Shown here: in pieces, positions 10,193 through 19,600 of the stretch
How positions within the stretch are numbered: the first letter of the stretch is position 1
How the letters are laid out: each line of letters starts with the position of its first letter
NCBI RefSeq assembly: GCF_022549355.1
Contig: NZ_JAKZGL010000002.1
Coordinates: 269,599-333,598, forward strand
Direction of reading: 5' to 3'
Source: Acinetobacter sp. NIPH 2699
GTDB lineage: Bacteria > Pseudomonadota > Gammaproteobacteria > Pseudomonadales > Moraxellaceae
DNA: 64,000 nucleotides
Translations under genes and position numbers: made by a program
Notes under the pieces: model-generated
The model's input: only the letters and a program-made list of their open reading frames with translations
Database searches by the model: none
What the model was told of the DNA's origin: nothing

Positions 10193-10840
10193 ATGGAAAA
10201 ATACACTGTAGAACAAGGTATTGTTGCACCTTTAGATCGTGCCAATGTAGATACCGATTTGATCATTCCAAAGCAATTTTTGAAATCGATTAAACGTACT
10301 GGATTCGGTGATAATTTATTTGATGAATTACGTTATTTAGATGAAGGTTATTTAGGTCAAGATATTAGCAAGCGCCCTCAAAATCCTGACTTTGTTTTAA
10401 ACCAGCCTCGCTATCAAGGTTCGACGATTTTGTTGGCACGTACCAATTTTGGCTGTGGCTCGAGTCGTGAGCATGCACCATGGGCGTTAAATGAATATGG
10501 TTTCCGTACGGTGATTGCGCCAAGCTTTGCAGATATTTTCTTTAATAACTGTTTTAAAAATGGCATGTTGCCGGTGATCTTGTCTGAAGAAATCGTCGAT
10601 CAGTTATTTAAAGAGTGTGCTGAAGAAGGTTATCAATTGACTATTGATTTGGAAGCCCAACAAGTGCGGACACCAACAGGCGAGTCCTTTAATTTTGAGA
10701 TTGACCCATTTCGTAAACATTGTTTGCTTAATGGTTTAGATGACATTGGTCTAACCTTACAAGTTGCAGATGAGATTCGTGCTTTTGAGGCAAAAGCCAA
10801 ACAAGTGCGTCCTTGGGTGTTTGATGAAATCAAAGCTTAG
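10193..10840 (+). CDS. leuD: 3-isopropylmalate dehydratase small subunit
   Basis: 215 residues with the swivel-domain signature [14 protein letters not shown] and the N-terminal [14 protein letters not shown] loop. It forms the active enzyme with LeuC. It begins 12 bases after leuC, preceded by GGGAG, and is of family length (201 in E. coli). The next gene in the leucine pathway, leuB, follows only after an unrelated lipoprotein gene. Confidence 0.97.
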   Translation: MEKYTVEQGIVAPLDRANVDTDLIIPKQFLKSIKRTGFGDNLFDELRYLDEGYLGQDISKRPQNPDFVLNQPRYQGSTILLARTNFGCGSSREHAPWALNEYGFRTVIAPSFADIFFNNCFKNGMLPVILSEEIVDQLFKECAEEGYQLTIDLEAQQVRTPTGESFNFEIDPFRKHCLLNGLDDIGLTLQVADEIRAFEAKAKQVRPWVFDEIKA

Positions 10841-10955
10841 TTGTTTGAATACAATTTGAACATAGTCATGGCGTAGCGATACAACTCTTGCTAACATGCG
10901 AACAGAGATTATTTTTGCTTGCATGCTGATATAACATGAGGACTGGGCCTGAACA

Positions 10956-11531
10956 ATGAGAAGCTTATTAGCACGCAATATTTTGCTGTGTTTATGTGTT
11001 GGTACGACTTTAACTGCCTGTCAAAATACACGTCATGTGGTTGATCAGGTTCGTATTGCTCAAAACATTTTAGAGCAGAAAGCCAATAACGCAACGCTAT
11101 ATTGTTCAGGCGTGGAAAATTGTGAATTTGCGCGAATCGATGATATTGAGGTAATTAATGCAACCTCGCATCGCATTAGTAGAGAAGCGATGGAACGAGG
11201 TATTGTGAGACTTCAAGGTTCGGTTTTTAGTCGAAAGCAACAAGTTTATTTGAGTGTTCCTGCTAAACAATATGAAATTGTGATTCGCTTTTACCCGATC
11301 TCCTTAGATCGTGCAGAGATTTTCCATGTCATTCATGAATTCAAACCTTATTTAAACTATACCTTTAAAATGTATAGAAATAGGCCAAAAGGTTCAGGGA
11401 GTTTGTTGAATGTATCTGCACCTGAGCCGTTATGTGTTGATTTACTGCAAGAGCAACGCACCATTCGCCGTTTTTGCCGGTCTTATGATGTACGAAAAGG
11501 CTTAGGCGAGTTTATTGAGAAAAAGATTTAA
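10956..11531 (+). CDS. Predicted lipoprotein between leuD and leuB
   Basis: 191 residues. MRSLLARNILLCLCVGTTLT then AC gives a signal peptide with lipobox LTAC; Gln follows the Cys, so outer membrane sorting is likely. The mature protein has four further cysteines: a pair near the N-terminus (YCSGVENCEF) and a pair near the C-terminus (EPLCVDLL and RRFCRSY), which could form disulfides in the periplasm. No domain was recognised. It lies between leuD (115 bases) and leuB (43 bases) on the same strand, so it is probably co-transcribed with leucine genes although nothing suggests a role in leucine synthesis. Confidence 0.75.
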   Translation: MRSLLARNILLCLCVGTTLTACQNTRHVVDQVRIAQNILEQKANNATLYCSGVENCEFARIDDIEVINATSHRISREAMERGIVRLQGSVFSRKQQVYLSVPAKQYEIVIRFYPISLDRAEIFHVIHEFKPYLNYTFKMYRNRPKGSGSLLNVSAPEPLCVDLLQEQRTIRRFCRSYDVRKGLGEFIEKKI

Positions 11532-11574
11532 TCGGCTTGCAGTATAAACTGCTTCTATCAAAGTGGAAAAATAG

Positions 11575-12654
11575 ATGTCTAAACATATTTTAATTTTAGC
11601 GGGTGATGGTATTGGCCCTGAAATTGTGGCTGCTGCTGAAAAAGTTTTAACCAAGGTCAATGATCAATTTAATCTAGATTTGACATGGGAGCATGGTTTG
11701 CTCGGTGGTTCTGCAATTGATGCACATGGCGAACCCTATCCAGCAATCACCAGTGAACAAGCAAAAAAAGCAGATGCGATTTTATTGGGTGCCGTTGGTG
11801 GTCCAAAATGGGATAGCATTGAGCGTTCGATTCGTCCAGAACGTGGTTTACTCAAAATCCGTAGTGAATTGAATTTATTCGCAAATCTACGTCCAGCGAT
11901 TTTGTATCCACAATTGGCAGATGCTTCTAGTTTAAAGCCTGAAATTGTTGCAGGTTTAGATATTTTGATTGTCCGCGAACTCACAGGCGGTATTTATTTT
12001 GGTCAGCCTCGTGGTATTCGTGAGCTGGAAAATGGTGAAAAACAAGGCTATAACACTGACGTTTATTCAGAAAGCGAAATTAAACGTATTGCTAAGGTTG
12101 CGTTTGAGCTGGCTGGATTACGTGGTGGCAAAGTGTGTTCAGTCGATAAAGCCAATGTACTTGAAGTAACAGAGTTGTGGAAGCAAACCGTTACGGATCT
12201 ACAGCAAGCGCAATATTCAAATATTCAGTTGTCGCATATGTATGTCGATAACGCTGCGATGCAATTGGTTCGTGCACCGAAACAGTTTGATGTCATTGTG
12301 ACAGGTAACTTATTCGGTGATATTTTGTCGGACGAAGCGGCAATGCTCACTGGTTCAATTGGTATGTTGCCTTCTGCTTCATTAGATGAAAATGGCAAAG
12401 GCATGTACGAACCATGTCATGGTTCTGCGCCAGATATTGCTGGTCAAAACGTCGCAAATCCACTTGCCACGGTGCTTTCTGTTGCGATGATGTTGCGCTA
12501 TACCTTCCGTGAAGAGGCTGCTGCTAAAGCGATTGAAGATGCTGTAGGCCAAGTATTAGATCAAGGTTTACGTACCGCAGATATTATGTCTGAAGGGATG
12601 CGTAAAGTGGGTACAGATGCGATGGGTGACGCGGTTGTTACAGCGCTAAGCTAG
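11575..12654 (+). CDS. leuB: 3-isopropylmalate dehydrogenase
   Basis: 359 residues. LeuB oxidatively decarboxylates 3-isopropylmalate with NAD+. Visible signatures: [16 protein letters not shown] at the N-terminus, the substrate-binding [21 protein letters not shown] region, the [15 protein letters not shown] loop, and the metal-binding [14 protein letters not shown]. The length equals that of family members (about 360). A strong terminator 12 bases after the stop ends the leu transcript. Confidence 0.97.
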   Translation: MSKHILILAGDGIGPEIVAAAEKVLTKVNDQFNLDLTWEHGLLGGSAIDAHGEPYPAITSEQAKKADAILLGAVGGPKWDSIERSIRPERGLLKIRSELNLFANLRPAILYPQLADASSLKPEIVAGLDILIVRELTGGIYFGQPRGIRELENGEKQGYNTDVYSESEIKRIAKVAFELAGLRGGKVCSVDKANVLEVTELWKQTVTDLQQAQYSNIQLSHMYVDNAAMQLVRAPKQFDVIVTGNLFGDILSDEAAMLTGSIGMLPSASLDENGKGMYEPCHGSAPDIAGQNVANPLATVLSVAMMLRYTFREEAAAKAIEDAVGQVLDQGLRTADIMSEGMRKVGTDAMGDAVVTALS

Positions 12655-12666
12655 ATCTCTATATTG

Positions 12667-12697
12667 AAAAAAACGCAGCAAAGGCTGCGTTTTTTTA
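12667..12697. terminator. Bidirectional terminator between leuB and the convergent lipoprotein gene
   Basis: AAAACGCAGC and GCTGCGTTTT form a perfect stem with loop AAAG, with A-run and T-run on the two sides, so it can work for both strands. Confidence 0.85.
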
Positions 12698-12711
12698 TTT
12701 GGTATATAGCT

Positions 12712-13119
12712 TTAGCAAGCTTTGCCTTCATAGCGAATTGAGCGCGCGATCTGTTGCTGATCTAACTCAAAAATAATATGACAATAAAAATTAACATCGT
12801 AGGATTGTTGACCTGTCTGGGCCATACCTATACGTGCAGAACTTCCCATACCTGAACCCGATTCACCAAATGATTGTGGCATTGGCACTGGAATATTGAT
12901 GGGGCGGAGTACTGTGAAAATCAAAGAATGATCCGTTTTTTGAGGTTTTTTTAGGGTTTGAAAGCCTAAGTCCTTCAAGTCGAGCTTGTGCTGAATGTCA
13001 TTAGCTGACTGCCCAATATAAGGCTGTAGGTAATCTTGCAGTTGAATCGATTGCCACCCAGGTGTTGCACAGCCTTGTAATAATAATGCGAAAAGCGTAA
13101 TAAAAATTTTATAATGCAT
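12712..13119 (-). CDS. Small predicted lipoprotein
   Basis: 135 residues. The signal peptide MHYKIFITLFALLLQGCATP carries lipobox LLQGC. The mature part contains a pattern typical of small outer membrane lipoproteins that start with a SmpA/BamE-like helix (YIGQSANDIQHKLDL), followed by a Gly/Ser-rich loop (GESGSGMGSSARIG) and a C-terminal beta segment. The BamE-like resemblance is weak and should not be taken as a function. It is convergent with leuB and probably monocistronic. Confidence 0.7.
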   Translation of the reverse strand: MHYKIFITLFALLLQGCATPGWQSIQLQDYLQPYIGQSANDIQHKLDLKDLGFQTLKKPQKTDHSLIFTVLRPINIPVPMPQSFGESGSGMGSSARIGMAQTGQQSYDVNFYCHIIFELDQQQIARSIRYEGKAC

Positions 13120-13303
13120 TGTGGCTATTTCCGTATATTTGGAATCAATAATTATTATATATTTGATTGATGAACATGAGAGAAATATATAAATCTATCC
13201 GTTTTTGAGACAAGACTATGTGAGGGCAATACTCGCGTATCACCGCTGATGACTTAAGTATTTAGTGAATGTCAGGGGATTAGATATAGGTACATATATC
13301 TTA

Positions 13304-13332
13304 TAAAAAAAGCCACGAGATGTGGCTTTTTT
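13304..13332 (-). terminator. Terminator after infA
   Basis: AAAAAGCCAC and GTGGCTTTTT pair around loop GAGAT, with a T-run on the reverse strand, 15 bases past the infA stop. Confidence 0.8.
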
Positions 13333-13346
13333 GCATTCACTAATTC

Positions 13347-13568
13347 TTAGCGCGCACGATAAGTGATACGACCCTTTGTCAAATCATAAGGTGTCATTTC
13401 AACTTTTACACTGTCACCTGTCAAAATACGGATATAGTGTTTACGCATTTTACCAGAAATGTGAGCAATAACTTCGTGACCGTTTTCTAAACGTACACGG
13501 AACATCGTATTAGGAAGCGTTTCGGTGACAACGCCTTCGAACTCAATGAGTTCCTCTTTATTGGCCAT
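13347..13568 (-). CDS. infA: Translation initiation factor IF-1
   Basis: 73 residues, one OB-fold. The sequence [20 protein letters not shown] and the [20 protein letters not shown] core are those of bacterial IF-1, which occupies the ribosomal A site during initiation and assists IF-2 and IF-3. The length is typical (72 in E. coli). It is a single gene with its own terminator. Confidence 0.97.
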   Translation of the reverse strand: MANKEELIEFEGVVTETLPNTMFRVRLENGHEVIAHISGKMRKHYIRILTGDSVKVEMTPYDLTKGRITYRAR

Positions 13569-13795
13569 AGCCTACCTGAGATCAAATTGGAAAGGCGCAA
13601 ATTATAGTCAATTTATTTAAAATTTACAAGATATAAGCTAAGCAAGGCTGTCAGTTATTAATCAAAAGAACTGTCAGACAATTTATAATTTTTTTTACAA
13701 AAGAAGCAGAATAGTGTTGTCAGTTTGGTCAATCAACGTTAATCTAAAATTATTGTTCATTGTCACAATAACGTATCAACAGGGAAGGGCACTGC

Positions 13796-14806
13796 GTGGG
13801 TCAGCTAACAGATGCATCGGTTGTATTGCGCTTTGGTTATCAGGCAATTCGTAAAGCAGGATTACCAACCGAAGAGATTTTAACAAAGGCAGGGGTTGCA
13901 CTCAATCAAGTTGATACCAATGCAAGAACGCCGTTAAGTGCACAGCATGCTTTTTGGATTGCTGCACGGGATGTGAGTAATGATCAAGATATTGGGCTGC
14001 ATTTAGGGGAATATTTACCACTCTATCGTGGTCAAGTGATTGAGCATTTATTTATCAGTAGTGAAACCTTTGGTGAAGGCTTAAAGCGTGCCTTGGCGTA
14101 TCAACGTCTGATTAGTGATGCTTTTGATGCGAAACTTATTGTTGAAGATGGTCGCTGTTATTTAAGTAATGGTGAACAACTATGGCCTGACCAATTCGTG
14201 AATCGTCATTTTTCTGAATGTGCGATGTCCGGTATTTTACGTTTCTTTAAGTTTATTACTGAAGGTCAATTTCAGCCGATTTATATTGATTTTAACTTCA
14301 ATGAGGGGGCTGAGGATGATGAATATTTTAGAGTGTATGACTGTCCAGTTAGCTTAGGTCAAAGAGAGACCCGCATTTATTTCGATGCATCGGTTCTGGA
14401 TTATCCATTATGGCAAGCTGAGCCAGAGTTGCTGCAACTGCATGAACAGCTTGCAATTGAAAAATTACAAGAACTTGCACGCTATGATTTGGTTGGTGAG
14501 GTTCGTCGTGCGATTGGTTCGACCTTGGAAAGTGGTGAGACCACCTTGGAAACTGTTGCTGCACAACTCAATATTACACCGCGTCGTTTAAGAACACAGC
14601 TCAGTGAAGCAAATACCAGTTTTCAGCAAATTCTTTCAGATTATCGTTGTCGTCTAGCCAAGAAACTACTCGCAAATACTACTGAAAGTGTCGAGCGTAT
14701 TGTGTATTTAACGGGGTTCTCTGAACCAAGTACTTTCTATCGTGCATTTAAACGTTGGACCAATGAAACCCCAGTAGAATATCGTAAACGCAAACAGCGT
14801 CAGTGA
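13796..14806 (+). CDS. AraC-family transcriptional regulator
   Basis: 336 residues, starting at a GTG codon with GGGAAGGG upstream; no better start is seen. Residues 20-205 look like the arabinose-binding-type N-terminal domain found in OruR/ArgR-like regulators. The C-terminal 100 residues hold two helix-turn-helix units: LETVAAQLNITPRRLRTQLS and VERIVYLTGFSEPSTFYRAF, ending with the conserved TPVEYRK. The effector and target genes are unknown; it is flanked by infA (divergent) and truA (convergent), which gives no hint. Confidence 0.92.
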   Translation: MGQLTDASVVLRFGYQAIRKAGLPTEEILTKAGVALNQVDTNARTPLSAQHAFWIAARDVSNDQDIGLHLGEYLPLYRGQVIEHLFISSETFGEGLKRALAYQRLISDAFDAKLIVEDGRCYLSNGEQLWPDQFVNRHFSECAMSGILRFFKFITEGQFQPIYIDFNFNEGAEDDEYFRVYDCPVSLGQRETRIYFDASVLDYPLWQAEPELLQLHEQLAIEKLQELARYDLVGEVRRAIGSTLESGETTLETVAAQLNITPRRLRTQLSEANTSFQQILSDYRCRLAKKLLANTTESVERIVYLTGFSEPSTFYRAFKRWTNETPVEYRKRKQRQ

Positions 14807-14826
14807 TTTCAACTGATCCATGGAAG

Positions 14827-14857
14827 AAGCCTTATCTCGAAAGATAAGGCTTTTTTT
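14827..14857. terminator. Bidirectional terminator between the AraC-type gene and truA
   Basis: AAGCCTTATCT and AGATAAGGCTT pair around CGAA, followed by a seven-base T-run; it reaches the last base of the convergent truA gene. Confidence 0.85.
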
Positions 14858-15653
14858 ATTCAGCTAAATTTAACCACTGTGGTCCCAGTGGCGGCTGTGG
14901 TAAATCAAAATGTTCTGGATAATAGGCCTGAATAAAATAAAGCCCGTCAGCAGGTGCAGTGATGCCCGCAGCTTTGCGATCTTCAGCGGCAAACATGGTG
15001 TCAATATGTTCAATGTCATATAGTCCTTGTCCGATTTCAAGCAAACACCCCATGATATTTCGAACCATATGATGTAAAAAGCCATCGGCTTGAATATCAA
15101 GCACGAGGTAGCGACCATGTTCAAACAGACGACAGTGTTTCACATGCCGTACAGGTTGATTGGACTGACATGCTGCTGCGCGGAAAGATTCAAAATTATG
15201 CGTGCCTTCAAATTTTGCTGCGGCAGTGATCATTTTCTTCACATCTAAATTTTGATAGAGATGGGTGACTTGTTTGTGTAATAGCGCAGGCCGCATTGGT
15301 GCATTGTAAACCACATAGCGATAGCGTCGCGCAATTGCTTTGAACCGTGCATGGAAGCTTTCATCCATACATTTGATCCATTGAATCGAAATATCTTTAG
15401 GAAGTTGACTATTTGCGCCCATGATCCAGCCACGTTCAGGGCGAATGGCTGCTGTATCAAAGTGTGCCACCATGTTGGTCGCATGTACACCGGCATCGGT
15501 ACGTCCAGCGCCATGTAAAATGATGGTTTCATTGGCAACTTTGCTGAGTACTTTTTCAATTGTATCCTGAACACTTGCAATGCCCGCTTGTTGGGTTTGC
15601 CAACCACGGTATTGAGTACCGCAAAATTCAATACCGATTGCATAACGTTGCAT
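14856..15653 (-). CDS. truA: tRNA pseudouridine synthase A
   Basis: 265 residues. TruA makes pseudouridine at positions 38-40 of the tRNA anticodon arm. The catalytic Asp lies in GAGRTDAGVHATNMVAHFD, and RRYRYVVYN and FLHHMVRNIMGCLLEIG are conserved family blocks. The order asd-fimV-truA is that of Pseudomonas, here with an asparaginase gene added just upstream of truA (15-base gap), so the two are probably co-transcribed. Confidence 0.97.
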   Translation of the reverse strand: MQRYAIGIEFCGTQYRGWQTQQAGIASVQDTIEKVLSKVANETIILHGAGRTDAGVHATNMVAHFDTAAIRPERGWIMGANSQLPKDISIQWIKCMDESFHARFKAIARRYRYVVYNAPMRPALLHKQVTHLYQNLDVKKMITAAAKFEGTHNFESFRAAACQSNQPVRHVKHCRLFEHGRYLVLDIQADGFLHHMVRNIMGCLLEIGQGLYDIEHIDTMFAAEDRKAAGITAPADGLYFIQAYYPEHFDLPQPPLGPQWLNLAE

Positions 15654-15668
15654 GTCTTAACCTCAAGA

Positions 15669-16634
15669 TTAGTGTTGCTGCCAATGCTCAAACCATTGAT
15701 CATGGGTCGGGTATTTTAAATACATTTGCAGTACTTTTGCATATAAATCAGCATGGCTGTGACAGTCATTGATCAAAATTTTAGCTGAATCAATCCAAGC
15801 GCTCACTGCATAACGCTGATCAAGTTGTCCAAAGGTTACTTGGGTACTTATAATTGGAAGGCATTGCTTGTGATAAAGCGCGTCAAATAACGCCAAAATT
15901 TCATCATTCACTGCGATATTGCCAGTACCGAAGCCCTGTAAGACTAGAAAATGAGGTGGTGCAGCTAAGATATTATTTAACTGTAATAGCAGTTGTTCTT
16001 TGCTAATGGGTTGTAGCATGAGATTGAGCATACTGAGTTGTGCTGCTTGCTCAATATGTTCATTTTGAATAATAAAATAATCAGCCGTTGTTTCGCACAC
16101 TTGATTTGCATCTTTACCTGCAAAAGCATCAAGTTCTGTGGTGTGTACCTTTAAGGTGGTTTGTGCGTGGAATACGTGCTGATGGAATGCAAGATAGACC
16201 CCAGCAGGCTGTTGTAACACTTGCTCAAGTGCAAGAGATAAATTACTTAATGCATCGGTAAACTCTCTCGTCTCATCGCCTTCAATGTTGAGTAGGGGAT
16301 ATTGGCTACCTGTAATAATCGCATGACAAGAATGTCCCAAAAAACGTGCGAGGGTTGCTGCTGCATAGCTTAAGGTATCCGTGCCGTGGATAATTACGAA
16401 ATGTTGATAATTCTTGAGTTGTAATTGTTGAATTTGTTGAATTAACTGCAACCAATCCGTCGCAGTACATGCGCTACTATCTTGAATACTCGGTGCAGCA
16501 AAACACTCTACATCTAAGTGAGGGGGAATCACTTTTTTGAGTGTAGGTAAAAAAGTTTGTTCTGGCATCGGCATAAGTGGTTCACCAATACAGCCAAAGG
16601 TTCCACCCATATAAATTAAGGCAATCTTTTGCAT
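15669..16634 (-). CDS. L-asparaginase, type I-like
   Basis: 321 residues without a signal peptide, so likely cytoplasmic. The two threonine active-site motifs are present: YMGGTFGCIG (Thr12) and HGTDTLSYAA (Thr85-Asp86), and ITGSQYPL matches the conserved SQ/P block. These enzymes hydrolyse asparagine to aspartate and ammonia; glutaminase side activity or another amide substrate cannot be excluded. A terminator hairpin separates it from the FimV C-terminal gene upstream, so it probably has its own promoter and is read with truA. Confidence 0.88.
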   Translation of the reverse strand: MQKIALIYMGGTFGCIGEPLMPMPEQTFLPTLKKVIPPHLDVECFAAPSIQDSSACTATDWLQLIQQIQQLQLKNYQHFVIIHGTDTLSYAAATLARFLGHSCHAIITGSQYPLLNIEGDETREFTDALSNLSLALEQVLQQPAGVYLAFHQHVFHAQTTLKVHTTELDAFAGKDANQVCETTADYFIIQNEHIEQAAQLSMLNLMLQPISKEQLLLQLNNILAAPPHFLVLQGFGTGNIAVNDEILALFDALYHKQCLPIISTQVTFGQLDQRYAVSAWIDSAKILINDCHSHADLYAKVLQMYLKYPTHDQWFEHWQQH

Positions 16635-16656
16635 AATAAAAAGTTTTTCATCATAA

Positions 16657-16681
16657 AAAAGCAGTCATAGAGACTGCTTAT
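16657..16681 (-). terminator. Terminator after the fimV C-terminal gene
   Basis: AAGCAGTC and GACTGCTT pair around ATAGA, with a run of six T on the reverse strand beyond the stem. Confidence 0.7.
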
Positions 16682-16697
16682 ATTAGACCGATCTGTT

Positions 16698-17915
16698 TCA
16701 AGACGCTATTTTATTGAGTAATTTTTCTGAACGTTGTTGTTGTTCTTGGTTTAGCTGAAACTGATGATTTTGTAATAGTTCACGGGCAGATGCATAAGCC
16801 CCTAACTCAATATATTGTTCAGCCAGCTCTAAGTTAAGCTGAGCTTCATCTAACTGTTGCAAGTCAGGAAATGATTGGGCCAAAGGATCGTTAAGTTCCA
16901 CACTTGGAGTTTGTGGGGCTTGATCATCAGCTAACTCTAGGTTTGGCTCTATCGCTGTGGTAGGTTCTGTAATCTCAAAAGAAAACTCGGCTTTCTCGAT
17001 CGTTGTTTGCTGTTCAGTATGATGCTGCGGCTGCTCAATCTTGAAATCTAAGCTAGGCGCCTCAGTGACAAGGTCGTCATTTATTTTGTTTTGGCTAGAG
17101 AGTGCTTCTAAATTAGAGATATTAAAATCTAATTCGGGTTTTACATCATTGCTTGGTATTACTTCAGCCGTAGGTGCTGATGCTAAGTTAGATGAAAACT
17201 CTAAAGCGGGTTGCTCTTGCGCATCAGATGTAGGTTTGACAGTATCTTTCTGCTCAAACGAAAAGTCGAAATCTAAAGGTTGAACTTTTGCTGCTGCTTC
17301 AACGGGTTTTTCTTGCTCAACAGGAGCGGTATATTCAGATTGTATATCATCAAAAGTAGGTTTAGCCGATGCTTGCACTAATGCGTCAAAGTCGGCAGTT
17401 TTATTTTGTGCTTCTACCTCTTCAACATGCGATGGTGTTGGATGTGAGTTGAAGTCAATACTATCAAATGATTGATTGTTTTTGATACGTTCTTGGTTTT
17501 TTGCTTCAGCAGCCTGTGCAATATCTTCTAACTTTAATGCGTGTACATGCTTGATCAATTGATCAATTGCAAAGTCATCTTTTTGTGCTAAATGAATATC
17601 GAGTAAAAATAGATAAAGCTCATGTTGCGAGTTATCTTGTTTTAAAGCCTGATTGATTTGTGCTTCAGCAGATTGATAATTCCCGCTTTGAATTTGTTGC
17701 GTAAGTTTTTGACGCAAGTTTTCTGAGATTGCTGTGGTTGCGGGAGGGGCAGACGCTAGCTCTTCACGTGCGAGTGCTGTGCGAGTAGCGGTTTTTTTTG
17801 CTGCTTTACTTGCACTTTTCTTTGATGCCGCATGATTTTGAGTGTTCTCACGTTTCTTTAAAACGATCGCAACGACTAATACGATGACGAGCAATACAAT
17901 TATTATAGTTGACAT
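16698..17915 (-). CDS. FimV C-terminal half as a separate membrane protein
   Basis: 405 residues. A transmembrane helix spans residues 3-21 (MSTIIIVLLVIVLVVAIVLK), followed by a Lys-rich stretch, a TPR-like segment (about 70-135), a long acidic low-complexity linker rich in Glu, Gln and Pro, and a C-terminal block ELAEQYIELGAYASARELLQ that matches the FimV C-terminal domain. In Pseudomonas FimV these parts follow the periplasmic LysM region in one chain. Here they form their own gene, with AAGGGG eight bases before the ATG. It lies 63 bases after the N-terminal half, in the same reading frame but behind several stop codons. The likely role is the cytoplasmic arm of the polar hub for type IV pili and twitching. 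Confidence 0.8.
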   Translation of the reverse strand: MSTIIIVLLVIVLVVAIVLKKRENTQNHAASKKSASKAAKKTATRTALAREELASAPPATTAISENLRQKLTQQIQSGNYQSAEAQINQALKQDNSQHELYLFLLDIHLAQKDDFAIDQLIKHVHALKLEDIAQAAEAKNQERIKNNQSFDSIDFNSHPTPSHVEEVEAQNKTADFDALVQASAKPTFDDIQSEYTAPVEQEKPVEAAAKVQPLDFDFSFEQKDTVKPTSDAQEQPALEFSSNLASAPTAEVIPSNDVKPELDFNISNLEALSSQNKINDDLVTEAPSLDFKIEQPQHHTEQQTTIEKAEFSFEITEPTTAIEPNLELADDQAPQTPSVELNDPLAQSFPDLQQLDEAQLNLELAEQYIELGAYASARELLQNHQFQLNQEQQQRSEKLLNKIAS

Positions 17916-17978
17916 GATCTATACCCCTTAAAAAATAGAACCGTTTTATCCAAAGCTATGAGAATCTTTTGTCATCAC

Positions 17979-19415
17979 TCAGCGTGTTGGTTTTTTAGTT
18001 TCCTGCTGCGCTTTCAGTTGCTCTTGCAGCTCAGCAAGTCGAGCATTTAAAAGCTGAATCCGTTGATCCTTCTGGCGTAAGGTCAATTCTAACTGCGTTA
18101 CGTTTCTTTGTAATGTAACGGTTTTTTCCCGTGCTGTCATAACTTTTAATGATAAGTCAGCACTGGTTTTCTGTTGTAGTGTGTCTTTTTTGGCACTTCC
18201 AGTACTTGAATCTTGATTGCTTTCAGCGACCAAAGACATTTCTGCTTGTTGTAAGCGATATTTTGCTTTTTCGGTAGGTGTAGCTAACGGTTTTGCTGCA
18301 ATTTGATTGGCATTTTGGTTCTTACGAACAGGGATTGAATTGAGATCGAAGTTTAAATGTGAGCCTTGTCTCAGTCGGCTGGCATTTCCTCCGATAAATG
18401 CGTGTTCATTTTGCACTTTAATCTGCTTCATCACCTGTGGAAGGGGCTGTTGGGTTTCAGCCGAAATCCGCTGCGCAATACTCCACAATGACTCATTGCG
18501 TTGAACAGTATGTTGTTTGCTATTTGTAGGCGTTGAATGATTTTCTGCTGTTTTTTTCTTTGCTGGCGGAGTCGTGTTTTTTGCTTGATGTTGAGTCTGG
18601 GTATTTTGTTCCGCAGTTTCAATCTCAGTGTTCTTCGACTCACTTTCAACTGTTGTATTGTTTATTTGCGTTAGAGCACCTGTTGTTTGGTTCTCTGATG
18701 ATAACGCGATGTTGTCCGCTTCATTGTTCGTGACGGTTGTTTTCTGATCTTGAACATGAGTAGCGACCGAAGCCGTTTGATTCGTGGTTGTTTGTTCAAT
18801 TGGTGGTGTTGCAATATGCGCAACAGTAGCGCTCACTTTAGTCTCGGAAATATTTAATACGGGTGGAAGTGCAAAGGGCACATTGAGAAGTTTTTCATGT
18901 TTTAAATCAGGTGGGTTGGCTACGTTAAAACGGGTGCTTTCAGGTAGGTTCAACGCAATATCTTTTTCACTGACGATAAATTTTGGAGTCAGTGATTTCT
19001 CATTACTGGTTTTGGTGGCGGATGCAGCCATGGCTTGTTGACGTATAGGTTGTCGAATATGCTTTAGGTGTGCGGCATCGCCTTCTTTTATTTTAACAAT
19101 AATATTCAGTTCAGCATCAATCATCGGGCGGGATGAGGTAATCACAATAGCCCCTTCACCTTGATGATTACGACGTATAAAAAAAGTAAGTTGTGATGGT
19201 GGCTGGTGCATGGCGCCCATCATGCGTAAATCTTCAGGTGTGGCTAAACTTACGTCTAATTTAGAGTTTGCATCTGCTTGATGAAAGCTCATTTCAGCAT
19301 AAAGTAATTCACCCGGTGCGGACTTGATTTGCAATGGGTCAAAGGTAATCGCATAAAGTTGTTGCGAAGATAATATGGTTAAAATGGCAATTTTTAATTT
19401 GTTATTAACAGTCAT
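17979..19415 (-). CDS. fimV: FimV N-terminal half: periplasmic protein with LysM domain
   Basis: 478 residues. A signal peptide (cleavage probably after QQLYA, residue 22) precedes the FimV N-terminal domain (ITFDPLQIKSAPGELLYAEM and on to about residue 125, ending in repeated IR), a long Thr/Gln/Glu-rich linker, a LysM domain for peptidoglycan (HTVQRNESLWSIAQRISAET, about 310-370) and a C-terminal coiled coil (about 425-475). It ends where the transmembrane helix of classical FimV would begin. Gene order asd-fimV-truA supports the identity. It is about half the size of Pseudomonas FimV (over 900 residues); the rest is the next gene downstream. Confidence 0.85.
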   Translation of the reverse strand: MTVNNKLKIAILTILSSQQLYAITFDPLQIKSAPGELLYAEMSFHQADANSKLDVSLATPEDLRMMGAMHQPPSQLTFFIRRNHQGEGAIVITSSRPMIDAELNIIVKIKEGDAAHLKHIRQPIRQQAMAASATKTSNEKSLTPKFIVSEKDIALNLPESTRFNVANPPDLKHEKLLNVPFALPPVLNISETKVSATVAHIATPPIEQTTTNQTASVATHVQDQKTTVTNNEADNIALSSENQTTGALTQINNTTVESESKNTEIETAEQNTQTQHQAKNTTPPAKKKTAENHSTPTNSKQHTVQRNESLWSIAQRISAETQQPLPQVMKQIKVQNEHAFIGGNASRLRQGSHLNFDLNSIPVRKNQNANQIAAKPLATPTEKAKYRLQQAEMSLVAESNQDSSTGSAKKDTLQQKTSADLSLKVMTAREKTVTLQRNVTQLELTLRQKDQRIQLLNARLAELQEQLKAQQETKKPTR

Positions 19416-19551
19416 CTCGATCCATGAAAAGTGATGTTATAGTCAGGTCTATGGCCTGTTGATATTTCAGCCATAGTGAAATGCCAACACAAGCTGAGTA
19501 TACATTACCGTGATGTAAATGAATTGTAAATTATTCATATTTAATAATAAT

Positions 19552-19580
19552 AAAAAGCCGATCAAGTGTGATCGGCTTTT
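19552..19580 (-). terminator. Terminator after asd
   Basis: AAAAGCCGATC and GATCGGCTTTT pair around AAGTGT, with a T-rich tract on the reverse strand. It separates asd from fimV. Confidence 0.8.
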
Positions 19581-19600
19581 GGTTTTTCGTCTTTTTTTGC

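Noticed and set aside
13144..13160. Fur-like box upstream of the lipoprotein at 12712
   Set aside because: Only 10 of 14 positions match, within a run of A and T; such matches are expected by chance here.
17916..17981. fimV as one gene broken by a frameshift or a single stop
   Set aside because: The two parts are in the same frame but are separated by several stops (TGA, TAA, TAA, TAG), and the second has its own ribosome binding site and start, so this is a real division.
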